Shown here: positions 26,043-34,664 of the stretch, in pieces | Numbering within the stretch: position 1 is the first letter of the stretch | Layout of the letters: each line of letters begins with the position of its first letter | Assembly: GCA_002694985.1 (NCBI GenBank) | Contig: NZNS01000012.1 | Span: 47,533-111,532 of the forward strand | Direction of reading: 5' to 3' | Source: Parvibaculum sp. | Lineage (GTDB): Bacteria > Pseudomonadota > Alphaproteobacteria > Parvibaculales > Parvibaculaceae | DNA length: 64,000 nucleotides | The notes under the pieces: generated by a model | Databases searched by the model: none | What the model saw: only the letters and a program-made list of their open reading frames with translations | Told to the model about the DNA's origin: nothing | Program-made: the position numbers and the translations under genes

Positions 26043-27389
26043 ATGTTCGAAAAGGTCCTCATTGCAAATCGCGGCGAAATTGCGCTGCGCATCCACCGCG
26101 CCTGCCGCGAGATGGGCATCAAGACGGTTGCGGTCCATTCGACGGCGGATGCAAACGCGATGCATGTCCGCCTCGCCAATGAAAGCGTCTGCATCGGCCC
26201 GGCGCCCGCGAACGAAAGCTATCTGAATATTCCGGCGATCATTTCGGCTTGCGAAATCACGGGCGCGGATGCGGTCCACCCCGGCTACGGTTTCTTGTCG
26301 GAGAACGCCAAATTCGCCGACATTCTTGCCGCGCATGGCATCACCTTCATCGGACCGAGCGGCGATCATATCCGTCTGATGGGCGACAAGATCCAGGCGA
26401 AGGTCACGGCAAAGAAGCTCGGCATCCCTTGCGTGCCCGGTTCGGACGGCGCAATCACCACCGATGCGGAGGCCTACAAGGTCGCCGAAGAAACCGGCTA
26501 TCCCGTGCTCGTGAAGGCTGCGGCGGGCGGCGGCGGGCGCGGCATGAAGGTCGCGCGCTCGAAAGAGGAGCTTTCCTCCGCGCTTTCGACGGCGCGTTCG
26601 GAAGCAAAGGCCGCCTTTGGCGACGACTCGCTCTACATGGAAAAATATCTCGGCCAGCCGCGCCATATCGAAGTGCAGGTGATTGCCGACAGCCACGGCA
26701 ATGTCGCGCATCTGGGCGAGCGGGACTGTTCGCTGCAACGCCGCCACCAGAAGGTGCTGGAGGAATGCCCTTCGCCCGCGCTCAATGCGCAGCAGCGCGA
26801 GGAAATCGGCGGCATCGTTTCACGCGCGATCAAGGGCCTCGGCTATCTCGGTGTCGGCACGGTCGAGTTCCTTTATGAAGACGGACAGTTCTTCTTCATC
26901 GAAATGAACACACGCCTTCAGGTGGAACATCCGATCACGGAAGCCGTGACGGGCATTGACCTCGTGCGCGAGCAGATCCGCATCGCCGCCGGTATGGAGA
27001 TGAGCTTCCGGCAGGAAGACGTGCAGCTCAACGGTCACGCCATCGAGTGCCGCATCAACGCGGAAGACCCCAAGACCTTCGCCCCGTCGCCCGGTACCAT
27101 CAAGGATTTTCACACGCCGGGCGGGCTTGGTGTGCGCGTCGACAGCGCGGTCTATTCCGGCTATCGCATTCCGCCCTATTACGACAGTCTGATCGGCAAG
27201 CTGGTGGTGAGCGGGCGCAACCGCAATGAATGCATGATGCGCCTTCGCCGGACGTTGCATGAATTTGTCATCGACGGGATCAAGACCACGATCCCGCTTT
27301 TTCAGGATCTGGTGAACGAGCCGGATTTCATCAACGGCGAATACCACATTCACTGGCTGGAAGATTTTCTGAAAAAACAGCAGGGCTGA
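26043..27389 (+). CDS. accC: Biotin carboxylase of acetyl-CoA carboxylase
   Basis: This ATP-grasp enzyme carboxylates the biotin on AccB. The 448-residue protein has the expected order: N-terminal domain (KVLIANRGEIALRI), ATP-grasp with glycine-rich loop KAAAGGGGRGMK, HIEVQVIAD, ERDCSLQRRHQKV, and the catalytic FIEMNTRLQVEHPITE. It ends at the typical C-terminal domain. Confidence 0.97.
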   Translation: MFEKVLIANRGEIALRIHRACREMGIKTVAVHSTADANAMHVRLANESVCIGPAPANESYLNIPAIISACEITGADAVHPGYGFLSENAKFADILAAHGITFIGPSGDHIRLMGDKIQAKVTAKKLGIPCVPGSDGAITTDAEAYKVAEETGYPVLVKAAAGGGGRGMKVARSKEELSSALSTARSEAKAAFGDDSLYMEKYLGQPRHIEVQVIADSHGNVAHLGERDCSLQRRHQKVLEECPSPALNAQQREEIGGIVSRAIKGLGYLGVGTVEFLYEDGQFFFIEMNTRLQVEHPITEAVTGIDLVREQIRIAAGMEMSFRQEDVQLNGHAIECRINAEDPKTFAPSPGTIKDFHTPGGLGVRVDSAVYSGYRIPPYYDSLIGKLVVSGRNRNECMMRLRRTLHEFVIDGIKTTIPLFQDLVNEPDFINGEYHIHWLEDFLKKQQG

Positions 27390-27438
27390 CCGAACCGGAC
27401 AGAAGCTCGGGAACGGGAGCGGCGTTCGCAGGTTCTTC

Positions 27439-27633
27439 TTGCGATGGGCCCGCGCGCACCCTTGGCTGACGGGACTGGGCGCTGCCGCGCTTGGCCTGCT
27501 GCTGACGCCGCTCGCCGCCCTCATACCGACCATCCAGCTTGGCCTCGGCGAGAACAGCGATTGTGTATCGAGCGTCAGACAGACCACCCGAGAGAGCAAA
27601 AAACTTCCTGAGAGGGCTAAAGATCGGCGTTAG
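27439..27633 (+). CDS. Possible small membrane protein, unrecognised
   Basis: An ATG frame of 64 residues lies in the 337-base gap between accC and aat. It has one strong hydrophobic segment (LTGLGAAALGLLLTPLAALI, residues 10-29) after basic residues, then a polar Arg/Lys-rich tail. It has no clear ribosome site, and its tail looks like random translation. It may be a small single-pass protein, a decayed fragment or chance. The rest of the gap shows nothing else. Confidence 0.25.
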   Translation: MRWARAHPWLTGLGAAALGLLLTPLAALIPTIQLGLGENSDCVSSVRQTTRESKKLPERAKDRR

Positions 27634-27726
27634 AATGAACCGGCTGAACCTGGTGCTACCGTTCCATTCCGATCTTCGCCAGGTTTCGCCGGGTCTGCGC
27701 CACGGGCAGGGATTTGCGGAAACGAG

Positions 27727-28377
27727 ATGAGCGAGATTGACGCCGAAGTATTGCTTCGCGCCTATGCCTATGGCGTGTTCCCGATGGCGGAGTCGCGCGA
27801 CGATCCGGAACTTTACTGGATCGACCCGGAAGCGCGGGGCATCCTGCCACTGGAGAGCTTCCACATCCCGAAGCGCCTTCGCCGCACCATCCGGCAGGCC
27901 CCCTTCGATATCCGCGTCGACACGGCTTTCCGCGAGACCATGCTCGGCTGCGCGGAAGCTGCGCCCAATCGCGATGGCACATGGATCAACGACAGGATCG
28001 TCGATCTTTATTGCGAGCTGCATGAGAACGGCCACGCGCATTCCGTCGAATGCTGGCAGGGCAGCCTGCTTGTCGGCGGGCTATATGGCGTGTCGCTGGG
28101 CGGGGCTTTCTTCGGTGAGAGCATGTTCAGCCGGGCGACGGATGCGAGCAAGGTAGCGCTCGTCTATCTCGTGGCGCGGCTCATTCGCGGCGGCTTCAGC
28201 CTGCTCGACACGCAATTCGTGACCTCGCATCTCAGCCAGTTCGGCGCGATCGAAATTCCGCGGGATGAATATCGGGTGCGGCTGTTCGATGCCACCGGCC
28301 AGGACGCAGATTTTTATTCGCTGCCGCTGGACGCTTCGCCCGACGAGGTTTTGCAGTCCGTCACCCAGATATCGTAG
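27727..28377 (+). CDS. aat: Leucyl/phenylalanyl-tRNA--protein transferase
   Basis: This enzyme adds Leu or Phe to N-terminal Arg or Lys of proteins, marking them for ClpS/ClpAP degradation. The 216-residue product contains the family blocks [67 protein letters not shown] and [16 protein letters not shown]. Its 3' end overlaps the convergent DUF2155 gene by 64 bases. Confidence 0.95.
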   Translation: MSEIDAEVLLRAYAYGVFPMAESRDDPELYWIDPEARGILPLESFHIPKRLRRTIRQAPFDIRVDTAFRETMLGCAEAAPNRDGTWINDRIVDLYCELHENGHAHSVECWQGSLLVGGLYGVSLGGAFFGESMFSRATDASKVALVYLVARLIRGGFSLLDTQFVTSHLSQFGAIEIPRDEYRVRLFDATGQDADFYSLPLDASPDEVLQSVTQIS

Positions 28378-28748
28378 ACGGGATGTTCGAGGGCGTTCAG
28401 GCCGGGGCTTTCGGCAAACATCCAGCCGGAGAAGATCGGCGCGGGCTGCACTTCCGTAACGGCGGTCGCGTCTGCCGCGGTCGCGCCCGTGCGTGCGAGC
28501 TGACGGATTTCGACATAGGCGGCGGTGCGCGGTGTTTCTTCCGGCGGGTTCTTGTCGCAGGCGCGCACCAGCACCTGCAAGGTGCCGAAGGTTGCCGGCT
28601 CATTCACCTGTGCCTCGAAGGCGCTCACGCGCGCGGTGATCTTGTCGAGGCCATTGAAGACGGCGACGGGAAATTTTTCGGCCAGCGCCGGCCCCGCGCC
28701 GAGCGCGAGGAAGGCGAAGCCTGCCGCCGAAGGAATGAGGAAACGCAT
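28314..28748 (-). CDS. DUF2155 domain protein, exported
   Basis: This 144-residue protein has a signal peptide ([10 protein letters not shown]) and matches DUF2155: [56 protein letters not shown]. Function is unknown; the family is confined mainly to alphaproteobacteria. ATG 28748 with GGAG upstream fits the signal peptide; an ATG at 28787 lies inside the mlaD 3' end. It follows mlaD by 19 bases and overlaps the aat 3' end. Confidence 0.9.
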   Translation of the reverse strand: MRFLIPSAAGFAFLALGAGPALAEKFPVAVFNGLDKITARVSAFEAQVNEPATFGTLQVLVRACDKNPPEETPRTAAYVEIRQLARTGATAADATAVTEVQPAPIFSGWMFAESPGLNALEHPVYDIWVTDCKTSSGEASSGSE

Positions 28749-28767
28749 CGGCGCTCTCCGGGAGGGG

Positions 28768-29226
28768 TTACTTGCTGTCGCCGCCATCCGACGCGGAGAA
28801 GACGGCCTGCCCGATGAGGCTCATGAGATCGATGGAGCCTTGCGTGAACATGATCTCGCTACCGTCGGTGAGGAGTTCCTCGCTGCCGCCGGGCGTAACC
28901 GAAATATAAGAGCCGCCGAGAAGCCCCTCGCTCGTGATCTTCGCGCTGCTGTCTTCGGGCAGCTTCACATGGGGCGCGATGTCGAGGGTGACAATCGCCT
29001 GATAGGTCTCGGGGTCGAGCGACTGCTTCACCACTGTGCCGATCTTGATGCCGGAGAGGCGAACATCGGCGCCGGTCGCAAGCCCGTCAACGGAACTGAA
29101 AGCCGCTTCCACGTTGTAGCCTGTGGCACTGCGCATGCCGGAACTGGTGTAGCCATAAAAGAGAAAAACCGCAGCCACGGCAACGACCACGGTGCCGATC
29201 AGCGTTTCGACGAGATTGCTTTGCAT
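28768..29226 (-). CDS. mlaD: MlaD-like phospholipid-transport substrate-binding protein
   Basis: This 152-residue MCE-domain protein has one N-terminal membrane helix (about 7-26) and a single MCE domain with VDGLATGADVRLSGIKIGTV and SEGLLGGSYISVTPGG. MlaD forms the hexameric periplasmic lipid shuttle of the MlaFEDB transporter that keeps outer-membrane lipid asymmetry. mlaE, mlaF and mlaB are not next to it. The neighbours NDUFA12 and DUF2155 are the usual alphaproteobacterial context. Confidence 0.92.
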   Translation of the reverse strand: MQSNLVETLIGTVVVAVAAVFLFYGYTSSGMRSATGYNVEAAFSSVDGLATGADVRLSGIKIGTVVKQSLDPETYQAIVTLDIAPHVKLPEDSSAKITSEGLLGGSYISVTPGGSEELLTDGSEIMFTQGSIDLMSLIGQAVFSASDGGDSK

Positions 29227-29268
29227 AGACGTCCCCGATAACCCGGAATCAAATGATGCGGCGGCTGC

Positions 29269-29667
29269 CTATTCGGGGCGCCATGCCTGATAGTCGCCCG
29301 TCGCCTGCGGCCGGCGGGCATCTTTGTGGAGGCTGCCTGCCGGGCGATAGGCGTGCTGCGTGCCGGTGAGATTCGGCATATGGGGCTTCTCCCACTCGCG
29401 CGGCACATAGCCTTGCTCCCCGGGCGGCGTATCCACGGTGTGATGGAGCCAGCCGTGCCATTCCGGCGGTACGCGGGAGGCCTCGGCAAGGCCGTTATAG
29501 ATCACCCAGCGGCGCTGATAGCCGCCGATCTCGCGACCATCCTTCGCCTCGTAGTAGCGGTTGCCCTGCCCGTCTTCGCCGACAAGCCTGCCCTTGCGCC
29601 AGGTGTAGAAGCGGGTGCCCATGGTCTGCCCGTGCCACCAGACGAAGATTTCCGAAAACAAGCTCAT
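29269..29667 (-). CDS. NADH:ubiquinone oxidoreductase accessory subunit, NDUFA12 family
   Basis: This 132-residue protein is homologous to the mitochondrial complex I subunit NDUFA12 (B17.2), found in alphaproteobacteria as a supernumerary subunit. Recognisable blocks are FVWWHGQTMGTRFYTWRKG, VGEDGQGNRYYE, RRWVIYNGLAEASRVPPEWHGWLHH, PWEKPH-like REWEKPHMPNLTGT and AYRPAGS. ATG 29667 places FSEIF at the N-terminus as expected. Confidence 0.95.
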   Translation of the reverse strand: MSLFSEIFVWWHGQTMGTRFYTWRKGRLVGEDGQGNRYYEAKDGREIGGYQRRWVIYNGLAEASRVPPEWHGWLHHTVDTPPGEQGYVPREWEKPHMPNLTGTQHAYRPAGSLHKDARRPQATGDYQAWRPE

Positions 29668-29811
29668 GGAACGATTCCGTTGAGTTAAGCGAGCGGCGCA
29701 TTCCTGCATGCCGCGGAAGAGCTGCCATTATAACCACGATTCCGGCCCGAAGGGACCGGAAGCGGGCCGAATATGGCACCGGGAGAGAGCCCGGTCCAGC
29801 CTTCCTGCCGC

Positions 29812-30336
29812 TTATTCGAGGGACCAGGTTGCCTGGCCTGCCTTGCGCTTGCGACCGAGCCCCTCGCGTTCATGGATGAGCATGGGCTGGCGGTAGACGT
29901 CGCCCGCCCGCTCGAACTGGCGGTCGTCATTCAGCACCCACTGGATGCGGCTGAGAAGGCTTGCCGGCGTCACCGGCTTCACAAGGAGATGGGTCGCGCC
30001 GATCTCGAAGGCTTCGGTGAGAAGGCCGCGCGAGGCATACCCGGTGAGGACGATGATGGGAGTAAAGCAGACGGGCTCGTTGCCCGCGGCACGTATCCGG
30101 GTAATGAAATCGCGGCCGTTCATCGGCTCCATTTCCCAGTCCGTGAGAATCAGATCCACCTCGTGACTCCGAAGCTCCGCAATACCGGCTGTGCCGTCGC
30201 GCGCCTGGAGAATATCGGTGATGCCGAAGGTATGGAGCATGGTCCGCAACAGCAGCCTCATGCCGCTGTTGTCCTCGACCATCAGGACTTTCAGCGACTT
30301 CAGCTCCTTGCCGAATGCTGTACTCAGCTCGCCCAC
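29812..30336 (-). CDS. Single-domain response regulator (CheY-like receiver)
   Basis: The protein is essentially one receiver domain: LKVLMVEDN (acidic pair), LTDWEM with the phosphoacceptor Asp (about 66 counting from GTG 30336), the conserved Thr in IVLTGYAS and Lys in LLVKPVT. A basic tail follows (GLGRKRKAGQATWSLE). GTG 30336 has GGTGGAG upstream and gives 174 residues; an ATG at 30483 would add 49 low-complexity residues with no family signal. No output domain is visible, so it likely works as a phosphorelay link or by protein contact. Its partner kinase is unknown. Confidence 0.86.
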   Translation of the reverse strand: MGELSTAFGKELKSLKVLMVEDNSGMRLLLRTMLHTFGITDILQARDGTAGIAELRSHEVDLILTDWEMEPMNGRDFITRIRAAGNEPVCFTPIIVLTGYASRGLLTEAFEIGATHLLVKPVTPASLLSRIQWVLNDDRQFERAGDVYRQPMLIHEREGLGRKRKAGQATWSLE

Positions 30337-30503
30337 ACTGCGTCTCCACCTATTCTGGGTATCGAACCCTTCGATAGTGATATTAGATCGAGGTTTCGGC
30401 TCTGTTAACTGGCGAGATTCTGTTAACCGCTCGATTCGGGTTGAACCTCCCACCGCATCATGTGGCTCGGATGCCTGTGGCATCTACATCTTGCGTCTTT
30501 GGC

Positions 30504-30533
30504 TTGACGCCTGCCGCCCATCGTCCCTAGGAT
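30504..30533 (+). promoter_or_regulatory. Candidate sigma-70 promoter for the class II ribonucleotide reductase
   Basis: TTGACG at 30504-30509 and TAGGAT at 30528-30533 are separated by 18 bases on the plus strand. That would put the start of transcription near 30540 and leave a leader of about 215 bases before the reductase gene. Confidence 0.4.
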
Positions 30534-30559
30534 TTGGTCTCCCTCAGGGGATGAGGCAG

Positions 30560-30755
30560 TAGCAACAGACGCACACCACTAAAGAGCTAACCGCTCAGCG
30601 GCGAAAGCCAAATGGAAACAACCACTTGAAAGGTTGCTCCAGAATGGCTCGGCGCAATGGTGATCTGTGCTCTGATGTATGCCGGGCCAGCCCGGTATGC
30701 GTGTTCCTTCCCCTCCTCCGAGGCAGCAAATGCATAGCGAGAATCCGGGGGCCAG
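30560..30755 (+). promoter_or_regulatory. Structured leader upstream of the class II ribonucleotide reductase
   Basis: The leader holds three visible hairpins in a row: CCGC/GCGG at 30591-30601, CAACC/GGTTG at 30619-30636, and ATGCCGGG/CCCGGTAT at 30679-30698. The ribosome site GGGGG follows just before ATG 30756. It does not show the cobalamin riboswitch core or an obvious NrdR box. A cis-regulatory RNA is possible but unproven. Confidence 0.35.
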
Positions 30756-33700
30756 ATGCGTATCCAGCGTTGCTTCACTGTCGAGGGCCAGTCGCCTTAC
30801 GAAGGCATTGAGTTCAGAACGACGACGAGCGAGATCCGCAATCCGGACGGCTCGGTTGTGTTCAATCTTCAGGACATCAACGTGCCGGCCGACTGGAGCC
30901 AGGTTGCCTGCGACGTGCTCGCCCAGAAATATTTCCGCAAGGCGGGCGTTGCGGCCGTTCTGAAGGCGGTGCCGGAAGATGGTGTGCCGGATTTCCTGTG
31001 GCGGCACGAGCCGGACCATGACGCGATGGCGGCGCTCCGCGAGGAAGACCGCTTCGGCCCCGAGCGCGACGCGCGGCAGGTCTTCGACCGGCTGGCGGGC
31101 ACATGGACCTATTGGGGCTGGAAAGGCGGCTATTTCGACAGCGAGGCCGACGCCCGCGCCTTTTTCGACGAGCAGCGCTTCATGCTGGCGGCCCAGATCG
31201 CGGCGCCCAACTCTCCGCAATGGTTCAACACCGGCCTTCACTGGGCCTATGGCATCGACGGTCCGGCGCAGGGCCACTGGCGGACCGACCCGGAAACGGG
31301 CGAAACGGCGCGCACCCAGACCGCCTATGAATTTCCGCAGCCCCATGCCTGCTTCATCCAGAGCGTGAACGACGATCTCGTGAACGAGAACGGCATCATG
31401 GACCTCTGGGTGCGCGAGGCGCGGCTCTTCAAATATGGCTCGGGCACGGGCTCCAACTTCTCCAGCCTGCGCGGCGAGAACGAGTCCCTCTCGGGCGGCG
31501 GCAAGTCGTCCGGCCTGATGAGCTTCCTCAAGATCGGCGACCGGGCAGCGGGCGCGATCAAGTCCGGCGGGACGACGCGGCGCGCGGCGAAGATGGTCAT
31601 TGTCGATATCGACCACCCGGATATCGAGGATTTCATCAGCTGGAAGGTCACCGAGGAGCAGAAGGTGGCGGCGCTCGTCACCGGCTCGAAGATCAACCAG
31701 CGGCACCTCAATGCCATCATGCGCGCCTGCGTGAACTGCGAAGGCGAAGGCGACGACTGCTTCGATCCCAAGAAGAATCCCGCTCTCAAGCGCGAAGTGA
31801 TCGCCGCACGCAAGGCGCATGTGCCGGAGAACTATGTCCAGCGCGTGATCCAGTTCGCGAAGCAGGGCTATACGGAAATTGATTTCCGCGTCTACGACAC
31901 GGATTGGGATTCAGAAGCCTATCTGACCGTTTCCGGCCAGAACTCGAACAACACCGTGCGCGTCACCGACGAGTTTCTCCGCGCCGTCGAGCAGGACGAA
32001 GAGTGGTCGCTGAAAAGCCGCCTGACGGGCGAGACGACGAAGACAATTCCGGCGCGCGAACTCTGGGACCAGGTGGGCCATGCCGCATGGGCGAGTGCGG
32101 ACCCCGGCATCCAGTATCACACGACGATCAACGACTGGCACACCTGCCCGGCCTCCGGCCCGATCCGCGCGAGCAATCCGTGCTCGGAATATATGTTCCT
32201 CGATGACACGGCCTGCAACCTCGCCTCGCTCAACCTGCTTCAGTTCCGCGATGCGGACGGGCGTTTCGATGTTGAAGCTTTCGAGCATGCCGTGAAGCTC
32301 TGGACCATCGTGCTCGAAATCTCGGTGCTGATGGCGCAGTTCCCGAGCCGCGAGATTGCGGAACGGAGCTACAAGTTCCGCACTCTCGGCCTCGGCTTTG
32401 CCAATATTGGCGGGCTGCTCATGTCCTGCGGCCTTGGCTATGACAGCCGCGAGGCGCGTTCGCTCACGGGTGCGATCAGCGCCATCATGACCGGCGTCTG
32501 CTATGCGACCTCGGCGCAGATGGCCAAGGAGCTGGGCCCCTTCGCGGGCTTCGAGGAAAACCGCGAGCACATGCTCCGCGTCATGCGCAACCATGCGCGC
32601 GCGGCGCACGGGCTCAATGGCGGTTATGAACAAGTGAGCGTCTATCCCGTGCCGCTCGATGCCGCCTCCTGCCCGCAGCCCGACCTCGTCGATCATGCGC
32701 GCGCCTCCTGGGATCTCGCGGTTTCGATGGGCGAGCGCTATGGCTACCGCAATGCGCAGACAACCGTTATCGCGCCGACGGGCACGATCGGTCTCGTCAT
32801 GGATTGCGATACCACGGGCATCGAGCCGGACTTCGCGCTGGTGAAATTCAAGAAGCTCGCGGGTGGCGGTTATTTCAAGATCATCAACCGCGCCGTGCCG
32901 CAGGCGCTCCGTACGCTCGGCTATAGCGACAAGGCGATCGAGGCCATTGTCGATTACGCCGTCGGTCTCGGCACGCTTGCCAATGCGCCGGGCGTCAACC
33001 ATGAGCGGCTGATGGAGCGCGGCTTCACGCCGGACAAGATCAACGTGATCGAAAAGGCGCTGGCGACGGCCTTCGACATCCGCTTCGCCTTCAACAAGTG
33101 GCAGCTCGGCGAAGACTTCTGCACCGAAGTGCTCGGCCTCGATGCTGACGCAATGGACGATCTCGACTTCGACATGCTGGCAGCCCTCGGTTTCACGAAA
33201 CAGGAAATCGAGGCGGCAAACCTCCATGTCTGCGGCGCGATGACGCTTGAAGGCGCGCCGGGCCTGAAAGACGAGCACCTGCCCGTCTTCGACTGCGCCA
33301 ACCCGTGTGGCCGCATCGGCAAGCGCTACCTCTCGGTCGAGAGCCATATCCGCATGATGGCGGCGGCGCAGCCTTTCATCTCGGGTGCCATCTCCAAGAC
33401 GATCAACATGCCGAACAACGCGAGCGTCGAGGATTGCAAGGAGAGCTACCTGCTATCCTGGAAACTCGCACTCAAGGCGAATGCGCTCTACCGCGACGGC
33501 TCCAAGCTTTCGCAGCCGCTCAATTCCCAGCTTCTCGACGACGATATCGAGGATGACGAGGAGGAAAGCGCGGTCGAGACGCTTGTCGCGCAGCCTGCGC
33601 AGGAGCGGGCGCGGATCGTCGCCGAACGCTCGGCGATGCAGCTTGCCGAGCGGGTCGTCGCCTCCGAAAAGACGCGCGACCGGCTGCCGGACCGCCGCAA

Positions 33701-34514
33701 GGGCTATACGCAGAAGGCGCTGGTCGGCGGCCACAAGGTCTATCTGCGCACCGGCGAATATGACGACGGGAAGATCGGCGAGATCTTCATCGACATGCAC
33801 AAGGAGGGTGCCGCCTTCCGCTCGCTGATGAACAATTTTGCCATCGCCGTGTCGCTCGGCCTGCAATATGGCGTACCGCTGGAAGAATATGTGGAGGCCT
33901 TTACCTTCACGCGCTTCGAGCCCGCGGGGCTCGTGCAGGGCAATGACCGGATCAAGAACGCGACCTCGATCCTCGACTATGTGTTCCGCGAACTGGCCGT
34001 CTCCTATCTCGGACGTTCGGACCTTGGCCATGTCGATCCGAAGGAAATGGCCTTCGACGCAATGGGCGATGGCGCCGACGAAGGCAAGGCGCCCGCCCTT
34101 CCCGCAGCGTCGGTTGTCAGCCCCGGCTATACGCGCATGGCGCAGATGGGGAATCTCTATCTCGTGCGCAATTCGAATATGGGTGGCGCAGCCGCTGAAG
34201 CCCGCGCCGATACAGCCGAAGCGGTCGCGGCTCCCGCCGTTCGCGACCAGACCGTGAAGGCCGAAGTCATGGCGGCAGGCGCGCTGATGCGTTCGGGCTC
34301 GGGCGAAGTTTCCGGCGCAATGGCTGTCAGCTCCGTTTCGCAGACCTCGTCGGGCAACGGATCTTCGGGCGGTGCGGGCATGTCGCGCGTCGTCGAAGCG
34401 CGCATGAAGGGTTATGAAGGCGAAGCCTGCAGCGAATGCGGCAACTTCACCATGGTGCGCAACGGCACCTGCCTGAAATGCGACACCTGCGGCGGGACCA
34501 GCGGCTGTAGCTGA
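30756..34514 (+). CDS. nrdJ: Vitamin B12-dependent (class II) ribonucleoside-diphosphate reductase
   Basis: This enzyme reduces ribonucleotides to deoxyribonucleotides using adenosylcobalamin, with or without oxygen. The 1252-residue size matches the long alphaproteobacterial type. Motifs include [43 protein letters not shown] (active-site region), [25 protein letters not shown], and [14 protein letters not shown]. The C-terminal zinc-ribbon CSECGNF...CLKCDTCGG holds the redox cysteines. ATG 30756 has GGGGG upstream. No nrdAB genes are in the window. Confidence 0.96.
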   Translation: MRIQRCFTVEGQSPYEGIEFRTTTSEIRNPDGSVVFNLQDINVPADWSQVACDVLAQKYFRKAGVAAVLKAVPEDGVPDFLWRHEPDHDAMAALREEDRFGPERDARQVFDRLAGTWTYWGWKGGYFDSEADARAFFDEQRFMLAAQIAAPNSPQWFNTGLHWAYGIDGPAQGHWRTDPETGETARTQTAYEFPQPHACFIQSVNDDLVNENGIMDLWVREARLFKYGSGTGSNFSSLRGENESLSGGGKSSGLMSFLKIGDRAAGAIKSGGTTRRAAKMVIVDIDHPDIEDFISWKVTEEQKVAALVTGSKINQRHLNAIMRACVNCEGEGDDCFDPKKNPALKREVIAARKAHVPENYVQRVIQFAKQGYTEIDFRVYDTDWDSEAYLTVSGQNSNNTVRVTDEFLRAVEQDEEWSLKSRLTGETTKTIPARELWDQVGHAAWASADPGIQYHTTINDWHTCPASGPIRASNPCSEYMFLDDTACNLASLNLLQFRDADGRFDVEAFEHAVKLWTIVLEISVLMAQFPSREIAERSYKFRTLGLGFANIGGLLMSCGLGYDSREARSLTGAISAIMTGVCYATSAQMAKELGPFAGFEENREHMLRVMRNHARAAHGLNGGYEQVSVYPVPLDAASCPQPDLVDHARASWDLAVSMGERYGYRNAQTTVIAPTGTIGLVMDCDTTGIEPDFALVKFKKLAGGGYFKIINRAVPQALRTLGYSDKAIEAIVDYAVGLGTLANAPGVNHERLMERGFTPDKINVIEKALATAFDIRFAFNKWQLGEDFCTEVLGLDADAMDDLDFDMLAALGFTKQEIEAANLHVCGAMTLEGAPGLKDEHLPVFDCANPCGRIGKRYLSVESHIRMMAAAQPFISGAISKTINMPNNASVEDCKESYLLSWKLALKANALYRDGSKLSQPLNSQLLDDDIEDDEEESAVETLVAQPAQERARIVAERSAMQLAERVVASEKTRDRLPDRRKGYTQKALVGGHKVYLRTGEYDDGKIGEIFIDMHKEGAAFRSLMNNFAIAVSLGLQYGVPLEEYVEAFTFTRFEPAGLVQGNDRIKNATSILDYVFRELAVSYLGRSDLGHVDPKEMAFDAMGDGADEGKAPALPAASVVSPGYTRMAQMGNLYLVRNSNMGGAAAEARADTAEAVAAPAVRDQTVKAEVMAAGALMRSGSGEVSGAMAVSSVSQTSSGNGSSGGAGMSRVVEARMKGYEGEACSECGNFTMVRNGTCLKCDTCGGTSGCS

Positions 34515-34576
34515 TGCGTAAGCAGAAAGCGTTTCATACGTAACTCAGGCCGGTAATTTTGTGCTTGCCCTCGATA

Positions 34577-34608
34577 CGTCATGGCCCGGCTTGTCCCGGG
34601 CCATGACG
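34577..34608. repeat. Perfect palindromic intergenic repeat
   Basis: Two 13-base arms (CGTCATGGCCCGG / CCGGGCCATGACG) surround the six-base loop CTTGTC. It lies between the convergent reductase and kinase genes. There is no T-run, so it is not a standard terminator. Similar palindromes are dispersed between genes in Rhizobiales genomes (recalled). Confidence 0.75.
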
Positions 34609-34664
34609 ATGATGGGGAGGCGAAAATGTATCCATCGGCGGCGTGAAGAAACCGTCTTGCGGAG

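Noticed and set aside
30490..30755. Standard cobalamin riboswitch before the B12-dependent reductase
   Set aside because: The conserved GGTGAAAATCC and CGCAACTG blocks are not present in this leader.
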